A stretch of DNA of 64,000 bases from Microcoleus vaginatus PCC 9802 (GCA_022701275.1 CP031740.1:5469001-5533000), one strand, 5' to 3'. Positions 18,568-27,824 are shown, numbered from the stretch's first letter. The notes: generated by a model from the sequence alone, not told the origin. Made by a program: numbers and translations.

Positions 18568-20304
18568 TCATTCGTGAATTGTCCCATCTGGCATAATTGC
18601 ACCTGCGAGTTTTGCATTGTCCAGATTGGCTCCAACCAGTTTAGCTTCCTTCAGGTTAGTTTTCTCTAAGTTTGCATAGCTCAAATTTGCCCCACACAAG
18701 TTTGCAGAATGTAAGTCTGCTTCACTTAAGTTTGCAGAATGTAGGTTAACCCCAGAGAGATTAAACGCACTCAAGTTTTGCGCGCTCAGATTAACGCTCT
18801 GTAAGTTTACCCCAATCAAATTTACTCCAGTGAGGTTAGCACCATCCAAGTTAGCACCTACACAGTTTGCCCCACTCAAACTTGCTCCACTTAAGTTAAT
18901 CCCAATCAACTTGGCATAACTTAGATTTGTGCCAGTCAAATTTACCCCACTCAAATTCATGCCACTAAGGTTAACTCCTTGAAGGTTTACCCCAGTCAAA
19001 CTTACCCCTGTTAAGTTAACACCACTGAGGTTTGCACCACTAAGGTTGACTTTAGTTACCTTTGATTGGCTTAAATCGGCTCCTGTCAGGTTAGCACTAC
19101 CTAGACTTGCCTGAGTTAAGTTAGCTCTACTGAGGTTTGCTGTAGTCAAGTTTGCCTTATCTAACTTTGCTTCACTTAAGTTGGCTTGACTCAAATTTGC
19201 GTGGATTAGTCTTGCATAATACAAGATTGCCTTAGTTAAGTTAGCCCCACTTAAGTTAGCTTCAATCAAATCAGCACTTTGCAAGTTGGTTGAGTTCAAA
19301 TTTGCGCCTTGCAAGTTAGATCCAATCAAATTTACTTGAATCAACTTGGCATTTGCTAAATTGGCACTGCTCAGGTTTGCTTGACTTAGACTGACATTAG
19401 AGTCGAGAGTTTTGCCACTTAGATCCACTCCTGCTAGGTTAATCCCTGTAAAGTCGCGTTCTCCTTCTTCATACCGTTTCCAAAATTCATCAGCAGTAAC
19501 AGCGGCTTCTTGACTTTTGTGACTAGAATGATCAGTTATTTTGTCAGCATCAGATTCTACAGTATCCGCATTTACAGGAGTAGCAGCCGGCTGTTCTACC
19601 GCTTCGCTAGATACTGGAATCGGTGTCTCCTCGATCGCCTCTTCGCGCAATAGCCTGTCCACCCGATCGCTAAACTGCCTCAAAACCTCAGCATCATCAA
19701 CCTTCTCACTAACCTTGGAGCCTTTCTCAACCGCATTTTCAACATAATACTTGTCTACAAAACTTTGCAACCCAGCATTATATCCCTGTCCTACGGCCTG
19801 AAACCTCCATTCGCCATTCTTCTTATACAACCGTCCAAATTCTAAAGCCGTTTCTTGCGAAAATATCTGATTTAAATTGTACCGAACCAATTCGCTAAGA
19901 GTCTCCGAATTGTAAAGCCGGATAAAAGCATTTTCAACTTGACTAAAACTTTGATTTTTTTCCTGTCCGTCGTGCATAGTCACCACAAACACAATTTCCT
20001 GAATCGCCGAATTAATTTTACTCAAATCTAGATAAACCGTCTCATCATCTCCCTCAATTTGTCCATTCCGGCTGTCTCCTGAATGTCGCACCGCACCGTC
20101 CGGTGATGTCAGATTGTTGTAAAATACAAAATACTTTTCATCGGGAATGCGACCGTCCGCGGCTAACATAAAAACAGATGCGTCAATGTCGCAGTTTTGG
20201 GCTGTCTGGCTGACTTGCCACCCCAGGGCGATCGCAATTTTACTGAAATTAGGAGTTTCTTTAGAAAGATTGAATCTTTCACCCTTAGTTAATTCGATGC
20301 TCAT
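18568..20304 (-). CDS. TerD domain fused to a long pentapeptide-repeat domain
   Basis: A 578-residue protein. Residues 1-190 are a TerD domain (SIELTKGERFNLSK, CDIDASVFMLAADG, IEGDDETVYLDLSK, FVVTMHDGQEKNQSF, EFGRLYKKNGEWRFQAVGQGY); the two Asp clusters match the Ca2+ sites of TerD proteins. A variable linker (~195-285) leads to about 290 residues of A(N/D)Lxx pentapeptides (ANLSSANLANAKL and so on), which should fold as a right-handed quadrilateral beta-helix. TerD proteins belong to the tellurite/stress (Ter) systems; pentapeptide proteins bind protein or mimic nucleic acid. It is divergent from the K+ channel with only 25 bases between start codons. Three further TerD genes lie at 40.5-43.3 kb. 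The biochemical role is unknown. Confidence 0.92.
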   Translation of the reverse strand: MSIELTKGERFNLSKETPNFSKIAIALGWQVSQTAQNCDIDASVFMLAADGRIPDEKYFVFYNNLTSPDGAVRHSGDSRNGQIEGDDETVYLDLSKINSAIQEIVFVVTMHDGQEKNQSFSQVENAFIRLYNSETLSELVRYNLNQIFSQETALEFGRLYKKNGEWRFQAVGQGYNAGLQSFVDKYYVENAVEKGSKVSEKVDDAEVLRQFSDRVDRLLREEAIEETPIPVSSEAVEQPAATPVNADTVESDADKITDHSSHKSQEAAVTADEFWKRYEEGERDFTGINLAGVDLSGKTLDSNVSLSQANLSSANLANAKLIQVNLIGSNLQGANLNSTNLQSADLIEANLSGANLTKAILYYARLIHANLSQANLSEAKLDKANLTTANLSRANLTQASLGSANLTGADLSQSKVTKVNLSGANLSGVNLTGVSLTGVNLQGVNLSGMNLSGVNLTGTNLSYAKLIGINLSGASLSGANCVGANLDGANLTGVNLIGVNLQSVNLSAQNLSAFNLSGVNLHSANLSEADLHSANLCGANLSYANLEKTNLKEAKLVGANLDNAKLAGAIMPDGTIHE

Positions 20305-20329
20305 GTGCGATAATTCCCTTACCTGAGAA

Positions 20330-21130
20330 ATGGTATTAATTATCTTATCTATGTTAACCCGAGCGCAAATTGGATTTTATCTCGAAGACATCGAAACCCC
20401 AATTGGCAGAACCGTCAATTTAACTCTTACCGGACTCATTCTTTTATCTTCCGCCAGCTTCATCGCCGAAACTTACCCGCTTTCGGGGCCTGTTAGAATT
20501 AATTTCCAAACTCTCGATACTGTTCTTTTAATCGTTTTTGTAGTTGAGTATTTATTGCGGCTGTGGTGTGCAGAAAATCGAGTTAAATTTATTTTTAGTT
20601 TTTTTTCAATTATTGATTTGCTGGCAATATTACCATTTTTGCTGGGATTTGTCAACGTTAGTTTTATCCGAATTTTTCGCTGGTTTAGAATTCTCCGACT
20701 CATCCGTTTTCTGGAATTAAAAATTTCTATTTTCCGCATCAGCAGCGAAGATGGGGTTATTTTTGCTCGGATTTTGTTTACTTTGCTGGCAATAATTTTT
20801 GTTTATTCTGGTTTGATTTATCAAGTCGAACATCCGGCAAATCCCGAAGGTTTTGGGACTTTTTTGGATGCGGTTTATTTCTCGGTTGTCACGATGACGA
20901 CGGTGGGATTTGGCGATGTTACTCCGATTTCGGAATCCGGTCGTTTTCTGACTATTTTGATGATTTTGACAGGAATTGCTCTGATTCCTTGGCAATTGGG
21001 GGATTTGATTAAACAATTAGTTAAAAGTGCTAATCACGGAGAAGCTGTTTGTAAAGGTTGCGGTTGGTCTGTACACGATGCTAATGCTAGATTTTGTAAA
21101 ATGTGCGGCAGTCAATTAGATAATGGTTGA
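20330..21130 (+). CDS. Voltage-gated-type K+ channel with C-terminal zinc ribbon
   Basis: A 266-residue six-helix channel. S1-S3 are hydrophobic stretches in residues ~30-110. S4 is Arg-rich (SFIRIFRWFRILRLIRFLELK, ~111-131). The pore has the K+ filter TVGFGD (191-196) between the S5 and S6 helices. The short cytosolic tail carries CxxC-N11-CxxC (Cys241, 244, 256, 259), a zinc-ribbon pattern not usual in such channels. A second in-frame ATG at 20351 would remove only seven residues. It lies head-to-head with the TerD-pentapeptide gene, so both could share a control region. Confidence 0.9.
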   Translation: MVLIILSMLTRAQIGFYLEDIETPIGRTVNLTLTGLILLSSASFIAETYPLSGPVRINFQTLDTVLLIVFVVEYLLRLWCAENRVKFIFSFFSIIDLLAILPFLLGFVNVSFIRIFRWFRILRLIRFLELKISIFRISSEDGVIFARILFTLLAIIFVYSGLIYQVEHPANPEGFGTFLDAVYFSVVTMTTVGFGDVTPISESGRFLTILMILTGIALIPWQLGDLIKQLVKSANHGEAVCKGCGWSVHDANARFCKMCGSQLDNG

Positions 21131-21377
21131 CGGTTGACTGTTGACAGTTACAGCAGTTTTCAGTTGAGTGCAGTACAGATAATCGGTAGGGAGACGGCAT
21201 TTCCGTGTCCTATACTTCATAAATCAGGAATACACTGTAACTTCTTCCCTCTAGCTGACATCCGTTACATTCGTTACATCCGTTACAGAATCCGTTGCCG
21301 AACTTCCTTCTTCCTGAGATCCGTTAAATCCGTTACATCCGTTACAGAATCCGTTGCCGAACTTCCCTCTTCCTTCT
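21131..21377. repeat. Spacer with 36-bp direct repeat and hairpin family
   Basis: Two identical 36-bp copies (21272-21307 and 21331-21366, 59 bp apart) contain CCGTTACAGAATCCGTTGCC. A reverse-oriented copy lies at about 47611-47660 and a diverged one at about 24697-24747. The spacer also has a diverged member (21185-21230) of the GACACGGCA palindrome family. Confidence 0.85.
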
Positions 21378-22754
21378 TTAAGCTAAGGGTAACAAAATTT
21401 CAAATTCAGTGCCTCTGCCTAACTCGGATCGCATTCTGAATGCACCGCCGTGTTTGCCCGTCACTATTTGATAGCTAACTGCTAAACTGGTTTCTTTGAG
21501 GGCGCGTTTTTCCGTAGAGAATGATTCTATGATTTTTTTGTACTTGCTAGGGGACATTCCTGGCCCGTTATCTGCTATGCAAATCGAAACCCAGCGAAGA
21601 TGAAGTTTGTCTAAATCCGGCGCAGGTTCGGGACAGCAGACTTGAGTTGTGATTTCAATTTTAGGCTGGCGATCGGCGTCTCTGAGTCCTCCACCTTTGA
21701 ACTCTTTCGCCAATTCTTGACCGACTGCTTCATTAATTAATGTATGAATAGCATTGGTCAAGATATTCATAAATACTTGGTTTAGTTGCCCTGCATAGCA
21801 GGGCACTGGCGGCAGGTAGCCGTAGTTTTTCACTACTTTAATTTCCCGGGTCAAACGACTTTTGAGCAGCAAAAGTATGCTATCTATGTTGGCGTGCAAG
21901 TCGGTCGGTTTGGGATAAATATCGTCGATGTGGCAGAAGTTTTGCAAACTGGTTGCCAACTTGCTCAAACGTTCTGCTCCCGATTTGATACTGGCAACAG
22001 TTCGGAGGAAATCGTTTTGCAAAAAGTCATAGTCGATCTCTTCCTTGAGCCTTGCTATTTCCGGCGGGGGCTCAGTACAGTATGCGTCGTAAACTGAGAG
22101 CAACTCCATCAAGTTTTTGCTGTAGTCGCTTACGTAGGTTAAATTCCCCCAGATAAAGCCTACCGGATCTAAAATTTCGTGGGCTACTCCGTTGACTAAA
22201 CGCCCCAAACTAGCCATTTTTTCGCTTTGAATCATTTGAGTTTGGGCTCTTTCGTAGCGGACTTGAGTTTCTATGCCACGAATTTGCCAGTACGCGATGT
22301 TTAGTGCGTTAGGGTCTAAGAGTCGGTAAGATTGGGAGTCTATTTGGACGACGATTGGTTCTGACTGCAATTCGGGCGATCGACGCAGAGCTTGTGGAGC
22401 GGCTGCCAAAATGGTTGTACTCTCTGGAACCAATAATATTTCGAGGCGAGCGTAACTGTAGAGAACTTTTAGCGGTAGGTGCAAAAATAGCTCGGGGCCT
22501 TGGGGTTTGAGCAAATATTCCAGCAGTTGCCTGCGAGATATCATGCCAGCAAACTCTCCTGCTTCCATCAACACGACTCCCGGCACTAGGGGATGCTGTT
22601 CAAACATTTCGGCAACTGCCACAGCCAAGCAGCTCGATTTAACCTGAAAGTCATACAGGGGCAAATCCCAGAGCGTAGACTCTAGGGAAAGGTCTTGATG
22701 GCTGCCTTCGGAGACTGAAGGGCCAATGAGTTTGGAACTGAATTTATTTGCCAC
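21378..22754 (-). CDS. CBS-like histidine kinase paralogue with degraded catalytic motifs
   Basis: A 458-residue soluble protein with the same layout as its neighbour and the gene at 33.4 kb. Residues ~25-170 are CBS-like (VPGVVLMEAGEFAGMISRRQLLEYL, SEPIVVQIDSQSYRLLDPNAL), followed by a short coiled segment, a HisKA helix with LGRLVNGVAHEILDPVGFIWGNLT, and an HATPase region. The N box and G1 box (ADNGPGM) look intact, but the G2 box, GxGxGLAI in the paralogues, reads ETSLAVSYQIV, and the usual N of the H box is D (HEILDP). ATP binding is probably impaired, so it may act as a pseudokinase or dimer partner. It lies 109 bases downstream of the intact paralogue on the same strand. Confidence 0.87.
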   Translation of the reverse strand: MANKFSSKLIGPSVSEGSHQDLSLESTLWDLPLYDFQVKSSCLAVAVAEMFEQHPLVPGVVLMEAGEFAGMISRRQLLEYLLKPQGPELFLHLPLKVLYSYARLEILLVPESTTILAAAPQALRRSPELQSEPIVVQIDSQSYRLLDPNALNIAYWQIRGIETQVRYERAQTQMIQSEKMASLGRLVNGVAHEILDPVGFIWGNLTYVSDYSKNLMELLSVYDAYCTEPPPEIARLKEEIDYDFLQNDFLRTVASIKSGAERLSKLATSLQNFCHIDDIYPKPTDLHANIDSILLLLKSRLTREIKVVKNYGYLPPVPCYAGQLNQVFMNILTNAIHTLINEAVGQELAKEFKGGGLRDADRQPKIEITTQVCCPEPAPDLDKLHLRWVSICIADNGPGMSPSKYKKIIESFSTEKRALKETSLAVSYQIVTGKHGGAFRMRSELGRGTEFEILLPLA

Positions 22755-22863
22755 TGGAACTTTTAGTTGCCGAAACGCTGGGAAAGTGAATTTGAGAACC
22801 TACTACTAAGCTACCCTATCATTTCACCGCAGGAGGGAACAACCGAGAATATTCTTGAGTTAA

Positions 22864-24219
22864 TCATGTTTTGGGAACTATGGGCAGGAGAATTTCAAAT
22901 TCAGTGTTCTTACCTGGTTGCGATCGCAATTTCAGTTGGCCGCCGTGCTTTTCTGTGACGATTTGATTGCAGATAGCCAGCCCCATACCGCTGCCTTTGC
23001 CTGCTGGTTTAGTGGTAAAAAAGGTGTCAAATATCTGCTGGTGATTTTCTGGAGGAATGCCGGGCCCGTTATCGGCAATGCAAATTGCCACCCGCTTGCC
23101 GTGTTCGGTTTCTATCACTTTAGTGGTAATTTCGATTTGGGGCTGCCAGTTTTCCCGGCACGGGGTGTGTATTTCTTGATCGGCTGCGTACTCTGTCAGG
23201 GCGTCTAGAGCATTAACTAACAAATTCAAAAACACCTGACTCAACTGACCGGAGTAGCCGCTAACTAGCGGCAGTTCGCCGTAATTTTTAACCACTTCTA
23301 TGCTGTTTTTAAAGCGGTTTTTCAAAATTAACAGCGTCATCTCCACGCATTCGTGAATGTCTGTCTCCACTGGTTTTGTCTCGTCCATGTGAGAGAAGTG
23401 GTGCAGCCCGTTAACTATTTTTAGCAATTGCGAGGCTCCCAACTCCATCCCTTCTAAGGTGATAGGCAAATCTTCTTGTAAAAAATCAAATTCAATTTCT
23501 TTTTTAAGGGCTTCAATTCGGGGACACGGCGCCGAATATTCTTCTTCATAAACCGACATGAGCTGAAGCAGGTGTTCAAAATAGGACAGCAGAAAAGTTA
23601 AATTTCCCCAAATACAGTTCAGCGGATTTCTGATTTCGTGAGCGACTTCTGCTACAATCCTCCCCAAACTCGCCATTTTTTCTGTTTGGATGAGTTTGGC
23701 TTGGGTTTGTTTGTGGAGTAACTTATTTGTTAATTCGTGGATTCTTGATTGAGCGACCATTAATTGGTGTACGTCTAATAGTTTGTAGCTCTGAGGTGCT
23801 ACTTCCACTACTACAGGTTCGTAAATTAATTCTGCGGATCTGTAAAGCGATTCCTGTGCGGCTTCTACTATTAATTTACTGCCTGGAAGGATCAGCGGAT
23901 CTGGCTTGGAAAACTTGTATAATACCTCTATTGGTCGCTTAAAAAACATTTCTAATCCGTAGCGGCGGTTAACTTTTTCAAAAAAGAGACGCCTGGATAT
24001 TATGCCGACAAAATTACCCCGCTCTGTCAAAATGACGCCGGGAAGCATGGAATTGTCTTCAAAAGCCTGGGCTACTTCTTTTGCCTGTTGAGTTAATTCA
24101 ATTTGGCAGTTGTAGAGCGGCAGGTCTAGGAGAGTTGATTCTAAGGAGATGTTCCAACTACAAATCTCAGCTATATGCAACACTGATAACTCCGAGCTAG
24201 TCTCACGCACAGCAAACAT
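22864..24219 (-). CDS. Soluble histidine kinase with N-terminal CBS-like domain
   Basis: A 451-residue protein. Residues ~20-175 form a CBS-like sensory pair (LPGVILTERGNFVGIISRRLFFEKV, YEPVVVEVAPQSYKLLDVHQLMVAQS). HisKA has the phospho-accepting His in MASLGRIVAEVAHEIRNPLN. HATPase shows the N box (QVFLNLLVNALDALTEY), G1 (IADNGPGIPP), F box ([11 protein letters not shown]) and G2 (GSGMGLAI), all intact. No transmembrane segment is present, so it senses a cytosolic signal, possibly nucleotides through the CBS-like part. No response regulator is adjacent. The paralogue at 21378-22754 follows downstream and may be cotranscribed. Confidence 0.92.
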   Translation of the reverse strand: MFAVRETSSELSVLHIAEICSWNISLESTLLDLPLYNCQIELTQQAKEVAQAFEDNSMLPGVILTERGNFVGIISRRLFFEKVNRRYGLEMFFKRPIEVLYKFSKPDPLILPGSKLIVEAAQESLYRSAELIYEPVVVEVAPQSYKLLDVHQLMVAQSRIHELTNKLLHKQTQAKLIQTEKMASLGRIVAEVAHEIRNPLNCIWGNLTFLLSYFEHLLQLMSVYEEEYSAPCPRIEALKKEIEFDFLQEDLPITLEGMELGASQLLKIVNGLHHFSHMDETKPVETDIHECVEMTLLILKNRFKNSIEVVKNYGELPLVSGYSGQLSQVFLNLLVNALDALTEYAADQEIHTPCRENWQPQIEITTKVIETEHGKRVAICIADNGPGIPPENHQQIFDTFFTTKPAGKGSGMGLAICNQIVTEKHGGQLKLRSQPGKNTEFEILLPIVPKT

Positions 24220-24947
24220 CGAGGAAACCCCTGTTAAAAATTGTATTCATGAACAACTTAAGTTGCTATTAATTCGTAACGGGTAATGGGTAGCGGGTAG
24301 TTGCTAATTTGTGAAATTACAACAGCACCCGATGGGAAAACCCGATCGCAGTAGCATTGTCTGCTAAAGATTTTGTTTCTAACTCAATATTAAACGATCG
24401 AAGCTTTTGTGGAACTTACGGAGTAGGCGCTTTAAACTTTTTACCATCATATACCTGCGATCGGGTGTTTTCCGAAAATTTTTAATATTTATAACTAATT
24501 ATTGTGATAAATTATACCATTTTTCTAGTGATAGAAGGGAATTGGAGAACCGCGAGCGGGTTATCAGTGAATATACGGGCATCCTTCGAGGGTTGGAGGG
24601 CCCGGATTAGCCATCGTCCAAGGGGCTTGAGGCTCCAACTGTACCGTCAAGACAGGGGTCCAGGCAACAATCGGCAGATTGTACAGCAGAAAGAAGTTCG
24701 GCCACGGATTCGCTTTCTTCGGATGTAACCGAATGTAACGGATGGGAGGCTTTAGTTATCTAGCAGAGAAGGAAGAAGCAATGTTCCGCAAGGGTTTGTG
24801 CAATTAAGAACGTTCTAACCGTATTGGCGGTTGCTATACCACTCAAAAGAAATGCAACTTTAGGCAACTTCCAACCTCGATGGTAGTCGGTTTTTTGCAA
24901 TCTGCCATCGGCCATCGGCCATCGGCCATCTGCCATCTCAAATCGTC
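24220..24947. other. 728-base spacer with heptamer array and an unexplained GC-rich segment
   Basis: No convincing gene is seen. Around 24530-24680 a GC-richer stretch contains several short inverted repeats (AACCGC-GA-GCGGGTT, GGGGCTTGAGGCTCC) in otherwise AT-rich DNA. A diverged copy of the CCGTTACA repeat is at 24697-24747, and a GGCCATC heptamer array runs to the stop codon of the next gene. Confidence 0.55.
24903..24944 (+). repeat. Tandem heptamer array (TGCCATC/GGCCATC plus TCAAATC)
   Basis: Units TGCCATC, GGCCATC x3, TGCCATC and TCAAATC are in register over 42 bases, ending next to the stop codon of the 188-residue protein gene on the minus strand. Confidence 0.88.
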
Positions 24948-25514
24948 TTAGGGTTCCACCTCCGGCCAGAGGCGTTCTAGCTGATACCGCCAAGCGGCGA
25001 GAGTCTTTTCGCTAGACTCTCGCCCTAGTTCCATTTCACCCATCAACCCCTCTGCGTAGAAACGGTCTAAAGTCTGAAGGGTAGTTTCCACAGACTGTCC
25101 CTGCGCCTTCGCAGCTTTGATGATTTGACGGATGCGGCTTTCTATCAAACCGCCGAAAAAGTCGGATAAACCTCGCTCTTGCAAAGCCAGCACTCTGGCG
25201 ACGGCGGCCGAGAAATCTGCGGCCGCGAGTGTGGCACAACTGTGCTGAAATACTCCCCACAAAACGTTTTGATGTAAGGCGTAGCGAGTTTCCAGGGTGG
25301 TGTCAAAGTTAGCTTCTAGGAGTTTATCAAAAAATGGTTGAGCTTCCTGGGCATCGGCGATCGGCAGCAAAATCCGCAGCCAAGTCCCGTCTTCTGAAAG
25401 GAGGACTAACAGGCGAAAATAGGGGGTTTCTACTTGCCAAGAAGTAGCAGCCGGCATCTCAACACTGTCACCAAATAAGTCTTTAAGGGTATTGCTAATT
25501 TCTTCGGGAGTCAT
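24948..25514 (-). CDS. Conserved hypothetical protein (YbjN/secretion-chaperone-like guess)
   Basis: A 188-residue soluble protein beginning MTPEEISNTLKDLFGDSVEMP. The first ~120 residues alternate strands and helices in the pattern of YbjN/CesT-type chaperone folds (ETPYFRLLVLLSEDGTWLRILLPIADAQEAQPFFDKLLEANFD, then RYALHQNVLWGVFQHSCATL). The C-terminal half is helical (IRQIIKAAKAQGQSVETTLQTLDRFYAEG). The fold remark is a guess from layout; no catalytic motif is seen. It appears monocistronic, flanked on both sides by heptamer arrays. Confidence 0.7.
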   Translation of the reverse strand: MTPEEISNTLKDLFGDSVEMPAATSWQVETPYFRLLVLLSEDGTWLRILLPIADAQEAQPFFDKLLEANFDTTLETRYALHQNVLWGVFQHSCATLAAADFSAAVARVLALQERGLSDFFGGLIESRIRQIIKAAKAQGQSVETTLQTLDRFYAEGLMGEMELGRESSEKTLAAWRYQLERLWPEVEP

Positions 25515-25777
25515 GCGAATTTTAGATTTTAGGTTTGAGGTTTTAGATGTGGAATTGCAGGCTGGTGAGTTGGTTTCAAAAGTTTGTAATATTTACCAGT
25601 ATGGCTTAGTATCCACTCAATTTCAAATCTCAAATCTCAAATCTCCAATCAATTTAGTAAAAGTAGGGTGTGCACCGCGCACATTTCAACGCTTGGTGTT
25701 TATGGGCGCACCTTACCCTATTGATATTTACCCATATCGGTCAATCTCAAATCTCAAATCTCAAATCTCAAATCGAT
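25515..25777. repeat. Spacer with two TCAAATC heptamer arrays
   Basis: TCAAATC arrays occupy 25623-25650 (last unit TCCAATC) and 25747-25774, flanking a ~90-bp segment with imperfect inverted halves (TAGGGTGTGC near 25665 and GCGCACCTTACCCTA near 25708). No gene is seen. Confidence 0.85.
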
Positions 25778-27343
25778 TTAGGGGAGCCAGCGGGGGTGAT
25801 AGCCGGCAAAGGGAAGTTCTTCTGGCTGTAGTTTGGCGGGAGAACCCTCTGCAGGTATTTCTACTAAGGGTAGCAGCCAGAGGCGGCTGGTGGCGATCGA
25901 CTGTCCACTATCGTTGCGGGGACTGTCTGCTGCTGAGGGAGTTGCTGCTGTGACTGATTGGTCGAAAATTAATGCCAGTCCGTCGGGAGATAAACTGATT
26001 TGGGTATCTAATTGGTTGGGCAAAATCAGCAGCGGTTTGATGGTTCCTACCAAACGAGCACCCTCTTTTTTGAGGTCGATGGTGGCGATGAAAGGCTGTT
26101 CTTTGTAGCTTTCTGTTTTGAGGCGTTGGGCTAACAAACAGTAGAGACGCTGAACTTGGTTGTCTTCGCTTTTGCGGGGGTCGAAATAAACGGCCATAAT
26201 GCTGCCGGGAATACGCAATATTTCTTGTTCTACACCTTGGTTATCTAAGATGAAAAGCGATCGAGTAAAGTCGCTGTTGTATTTAACATAGGCGGCGGCA
26301 GAGTTGTCGCGGGCCATGCCCAATACTTGTTCGTATTTTGGCAAAAATTCTACTGGGTCTGCTTCCGGTTTGAGGGGGACGATCGCTAATCCTTGTTTTT
26401 GAGATATTACCATGGATTTGCTGTCGGGGCGAATCATAAAATCTCCGCCTTGTTCATTTTCCAATGGTCGGGGTGGCACTTTTTCTTCTAAAATCCAAGG
26501 ACTGAAATCGCCGGGATTGCTGCGGTTGACGCGCTGGACAACTATGATTTTTCCGTCGGCTGAGAGGTCGAATTTGAGGTTTTGGTAATCTTTGGAGTCT
26601 AAGATTTTGTCGATTCTACCCGCTGGGTATTTTTGTTGAGTTCCTGAGCCCGATTGGGGGTTGAGGCCGGTGGTGACTGTGAATAGTTCTTGATTTAGAG
26701 TGCCGCGAGTACGGGCGATTGATCGATCTGTGGCGGAGAATAAAATGCGATCGCTGTCGGGATACGGTTTAAAATCGGTAACGACTAAATCTTTGGGAGT
26801 CAGCGCTATCGGTTTCGATTCGCTGCTGGTGAGATTGACTAGCATTAATCTGCTTTCTGTTTCGCCTTGGACACCGATGTAAGCAAAAGCTCGATCGCGG
26901 CTGCGAAAGGAACTGCTAAACGGTTGCATTGGCGTTCCTTTATTTTCGTTGTTGTCTCCGAAATACTTGTCCGTTGCTCCTGCGAGTTTTACTGTGTAGG
27001 TAACGCCGTAGGGTGCTGGATCTTGGAGGGTGTAAGCCATGCGTCTTCCCGCCCAACTAAATTTACCGGGGAGGGGGGGTTCTAGCTTTAAGTTTTCCTC
27101 AACGGTGGACTGGTTCATCGGCCGAAAGAATGTGAGGATAAAGCCGGTATCTTCGGCGCCGATTTGTTTGTTTTCCCAGGTAAATTCTCGCACTCTGGGT
27201 GCTGTGCGATCGCCGCTCAGCAGCAGCAGTCCGATTAAGACGCTCAGCACTAGCATGAGGAAGATGGCCGTGCGGTCGATCGGCTGTTTGAATGGCAGAT
27301 TAGCGAAGGGTGAAGGATTAATTTTTTTCTTAAAAATACTCAC
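25778..27343 (-). CDS. Membrane-anchored protein with SbsA-type Ig-like domain and beta-propeller
   Basis: A 521-residue protein with a single N-terminal membrane anchor (AIFLMLVLSVLIGLLLLSG, residues ~26-44) after a short basic cytosolic segment. Residues ~50-155 resemble the SbsA/Big_5 Ig-like domain: FTWENKQIGAEDTGFILTFFRPMN, a VEENLKLEPPLPGKFSW strand and a Y-TVKL end. Residues ~165-500 carry repeated blades in the style of TolB/WD40-like propellers (DFKPYPDSDRILFSATD, KFDLSADGKIIVVQR, ISLSPDGLALIFDQS). It probably faces the periplasm. No enzymatic motif is seen. It is 260 bases from its nearest same-strand neighbour, so probably alone. Confidence 0.78.
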   Translation of the reverse strand: MSIFKKKINPSPFANLPFKQPIDRTAIFLMLVLSVLIGLLLLSGDRTAPRVREFTWENKQIGAEDTGFILTFFRPMNQSTVEENLKLEPPLPGKFSWAGRRMAYTLQDPAPYGVTYTVKLAGATDKYFGDNNENKGTPMQPFSSSFRSRDRAFAYIGVQGETESRLMLVNLTSSESKPIALTPKDLVVTDFKPYPDSDRILFSATDRSIARTRGTLNQELFTVTTGLNPQSGSGTQQKYPAGRIDKILDSKDYQNLKFDLSADGKIIVVQRVNRSNPGDFSPWILEEKVPPRPLENEQGGDFMIRPDSKSMVISQKQGLAIVPLKPEADPVEFLPKYEQVLGMARDNSAAAYVKYNSDFTRSLFILDNQGVEQEILRIPGSIMAVYFDPRKSEDNQVQRLYCLLAQRLKTESYKEQPFIATIDLKKEGARLVGTIKPLLILPNQLDTQISLSPDGLALIFDQSVTAATPSAADSPRNDSGQSIATSRLWLLPLVEIPAEGSPAKLQPEELPFAGYHPRWLP

Positions 27344-27824
27344 AAATCTTTCTCTCCTACTTTCTGCTGAAAATTAACTGCCAAATTTTCCCTCTTAAAT
27401 TTTACTGCCTTGGGCGTACTCCCGACCCTCTGAAACGTTTTTTTTACCAGCGAAAAGGAATGCAACGAAGTATCTTGGTAAAAAACTCGGTTTCTGAAAG
27501 TGTTGGTGTCTCCAGGACTGAATTAAACTCACAAGCTTAAATCCGTGGAGTATGCGGCACTTCCAACCCTATCAACCGAGTGGAGATTTGAAATTATAGA
27601 TTTTACCTTTTAGAATGCCTCAGAGCTAAAAATTGCTCGATCGAGAGAGGCTTTGAGGAAAGTAGAGCACCCTACCATTGTGCCAGTTGCGTCCAACACT
27701 GTTTGAAATTTTAGATTTTTAATTTAATCTCAAATCTCAAATCGCTAGTTCTTTAATAGGTTGAGGGGTAACCCTGGCGCTGTACCCATCCTACTAAGAA
27801 TCATGACCACTACTTATCTCCCTT
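27344..27824. other. 481-base spacer
   Basis: No gene is seen. It contains two TCAAATC units (27730-27743) and scattered repeat fragments. No clear promoter or terminator can be supported. Confidence 0.6.

Noticed and set aside
24530..24680. 6S RNA, RNase P RNA, tmRNA or SRP RNA
   Set aside because: None of the conserved cores of these RNAs that I know could be found in the segment.
24407..24728. Two overlapping short open frames of 67 and 74 codons
   Set aside because: Arg-rich translations without any family pattern and no start signal; treated as non-coding, though the GC-rich island there is listed as a weak finding.
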